Part shown: positions 63,580-64,000 of the stretch, piece after piece | How the letters are laid out: the number at the start of each line of letters is the position of its first letter | How positions within the stretch are numbered: position 1 is the first letter of the stretch | NCBI GenBank assembly: GCA_001627865.1 | Contig: LUQO01000031.1 | Coordinates: 62,001-126,000 of the forward strand | Length of the DNA stretch: 64,000 bases | Reading direction: 5' to 3' | Source of the DNA: SAR324 cluster bacterium REDSEA-S27_B3 | Lineage (GTDB): Bacteria; SAR324; NAC60-12 | Notes under the pieces: model-generated | Told to the model about the DNA's origin: nothing | Database searches by the model: none | The model's input: only the letters and a program-made list of their open reading frames with translations | Made by a program: the position numbers and the translations under genes

Positions 63580-64000
63580 ATGCTAATGATAATTTCTCCG
63601 GCAAAAACACTGGATTTTGAGAGCCCCGCAACAACTGACAGTCATAGCATTCCTGATTATCTGGAAAATTCTGCGGAACTGATTGGCATCATGAAGAAAA
63701 AATCTTCAAAAAAACTGATGAATCTTATGCAGATCAGCCAAAATATTGCTGAACTAAATGTTGAGCGGTTTAATAATTGGGAATTACCATTTAATCCAGA
63801 AAATGCAAAACAGGCATTGTTAGCGTTTAAAGGCGATGTATATTCTGGGCTTAGCGCGTCAACGCTATCTGAAGACGAACTTAATTATGCTCAAACGCAT
63901 CTACGAATCATTTCGGGTCTTTATGGATTGTTAAGACCTCTTGACCTGATGCAGCCCTACCGTCTGGAAATGGGGCTTAAACTGAAATCAAAAAAAGGAA
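63580..64000 (+). CDS. yaaA: Peroxide stress protein YaaA (DUF328), 3' end cut by window
   Basis: The first ~140 residues are present. The opening [11 protein letters not shown] and the later G-D-V-Y-x-G-L and [14 protein letters not shown] are diagnostic of YaaA, which lowers free iron during peroxide stress. An AAAAAGG site lies about 9 nt before the ATG. The remaining ~110 residues should lie beyond the right edge. Confidence 0.92.
   Translation, partial: MLMIISPAKTLDFESPATTDSHSIPDYLENSAELIGIMKKKSSKKLMNLMQISQNIAELNVERFNNWELPFNPENAKQALLAFKGDVYSGLSASTLSEDELNYAQTHLRIISGLYGLLRPLDLMQPYRLEMGLKLKSKKG

Noticed and set aside
1-64000. tRNA, rRNA, CRISPR arrays and insertion sequences
   Set aside because: No T-loop-like GTTCGAATC context, no regularly spaced identical repeats and no transposase motifs were found on reading. 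A tRNAscan or CRISPR search would settle this.

Overview
The window is about 64 kb from the chromosome of a free-living, flagellated, Gram-negative bacterium of moderate-to-low GC content. An outer membrane is implied by lipoproteins, a BamE-like fold and periplasmic proteins. The gene set (molybdenum hydroxylase, PaaK-type CoA ligase, isc cluster, several flagellins with IN-motif inserts, an oversized FliD, a probable selenoprotein) would suit a marine deltaproteobacterial or SAR324-like lineage. That placement is inference and no phylogeny was run. No tRNA, rRNA, CRISPR array, IS element or prophage was seen.

Layout. 1-8.6 kb, minus strand: the left-truncated large subunit of a molybdenum hydroxylase, two tandem lipoproteins, the 2Fe-2S subunit, a phenylacetate-CoA-ligase-like enzyme, TldD, an FAD amine/amino-acid oxidase and an ornithine-cyclodeaminase-like enzyme. 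This looks like a catabolic block. 8.6-14.6 kb, minus: a membrane-anchored hypothetical, argG, a membrane-anchored cold-shock protein, trxB and mutL. 14.8-18.3 kb, minus: a siroheme sulfite/nitrite reductase and a small partner gene, preceded by two tandem polycysteine leader peptides behind a strong promoter. 18.7-24.7 kb: a 5'-nucleotidase-like protein (+), hemE (-), a DnaC-like ATPase (+), argC (-) with an upstream ArsC/Spx-like gene carrying an in-frame UGA at the redox cysteine, and a methyltransferase (-). 24.8-29.5 kb, minus: iscR-iscS-iscU-hscB-hscA. 29.5-33.4 kb, minus: a HEAT-like protein, a glycosyltransferase, a HAD hydrolase, a 62-aa protein, ribH and a DUF971 protein. 33.6-35.6 kb, plus: two hypotheticals flanking tmk. 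35.7-45.4 kb, minus: a CcmH/CycH-like repeat protein, gltD, gltB, yidC, yidD, rnpA and rpmH. 45.8-63.4 kb, plus: a flagellar region (three flagellins, fliD, fliS, a FlgN-like protein) mixed with a GNAT, an M24-family enzyme, mnmE and a Nudix RNA pyrophosphohydrolase. The right edge cuts yaaA.

Two results stand out. First, the sulfite reductase is preceded by two consecutive short ORFs ending in CCCCCCC and CCLCCCCCC. Each is followed by a homologous ~140-nt spacer with two conserved hairpins and a ribosome binding site. This looks like a duplicated cysteine-sensing leader. Second, the gene upstream of argC has TGA in frame at the first position of a C-x-x-C redox motif, followed at a suitable distance by a small hairpin with a GGU loop. 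This fits a selenoprotein that routine gene calling would truncate. Also of note are two tandem sigma-28 promoters before the first flagellin, a FliD of about 1,074 residues with three internal repeats, and about 3.6 kb of apparently non-coding DNA among the flagellar genes with a duplicated terminator-like hairpin.
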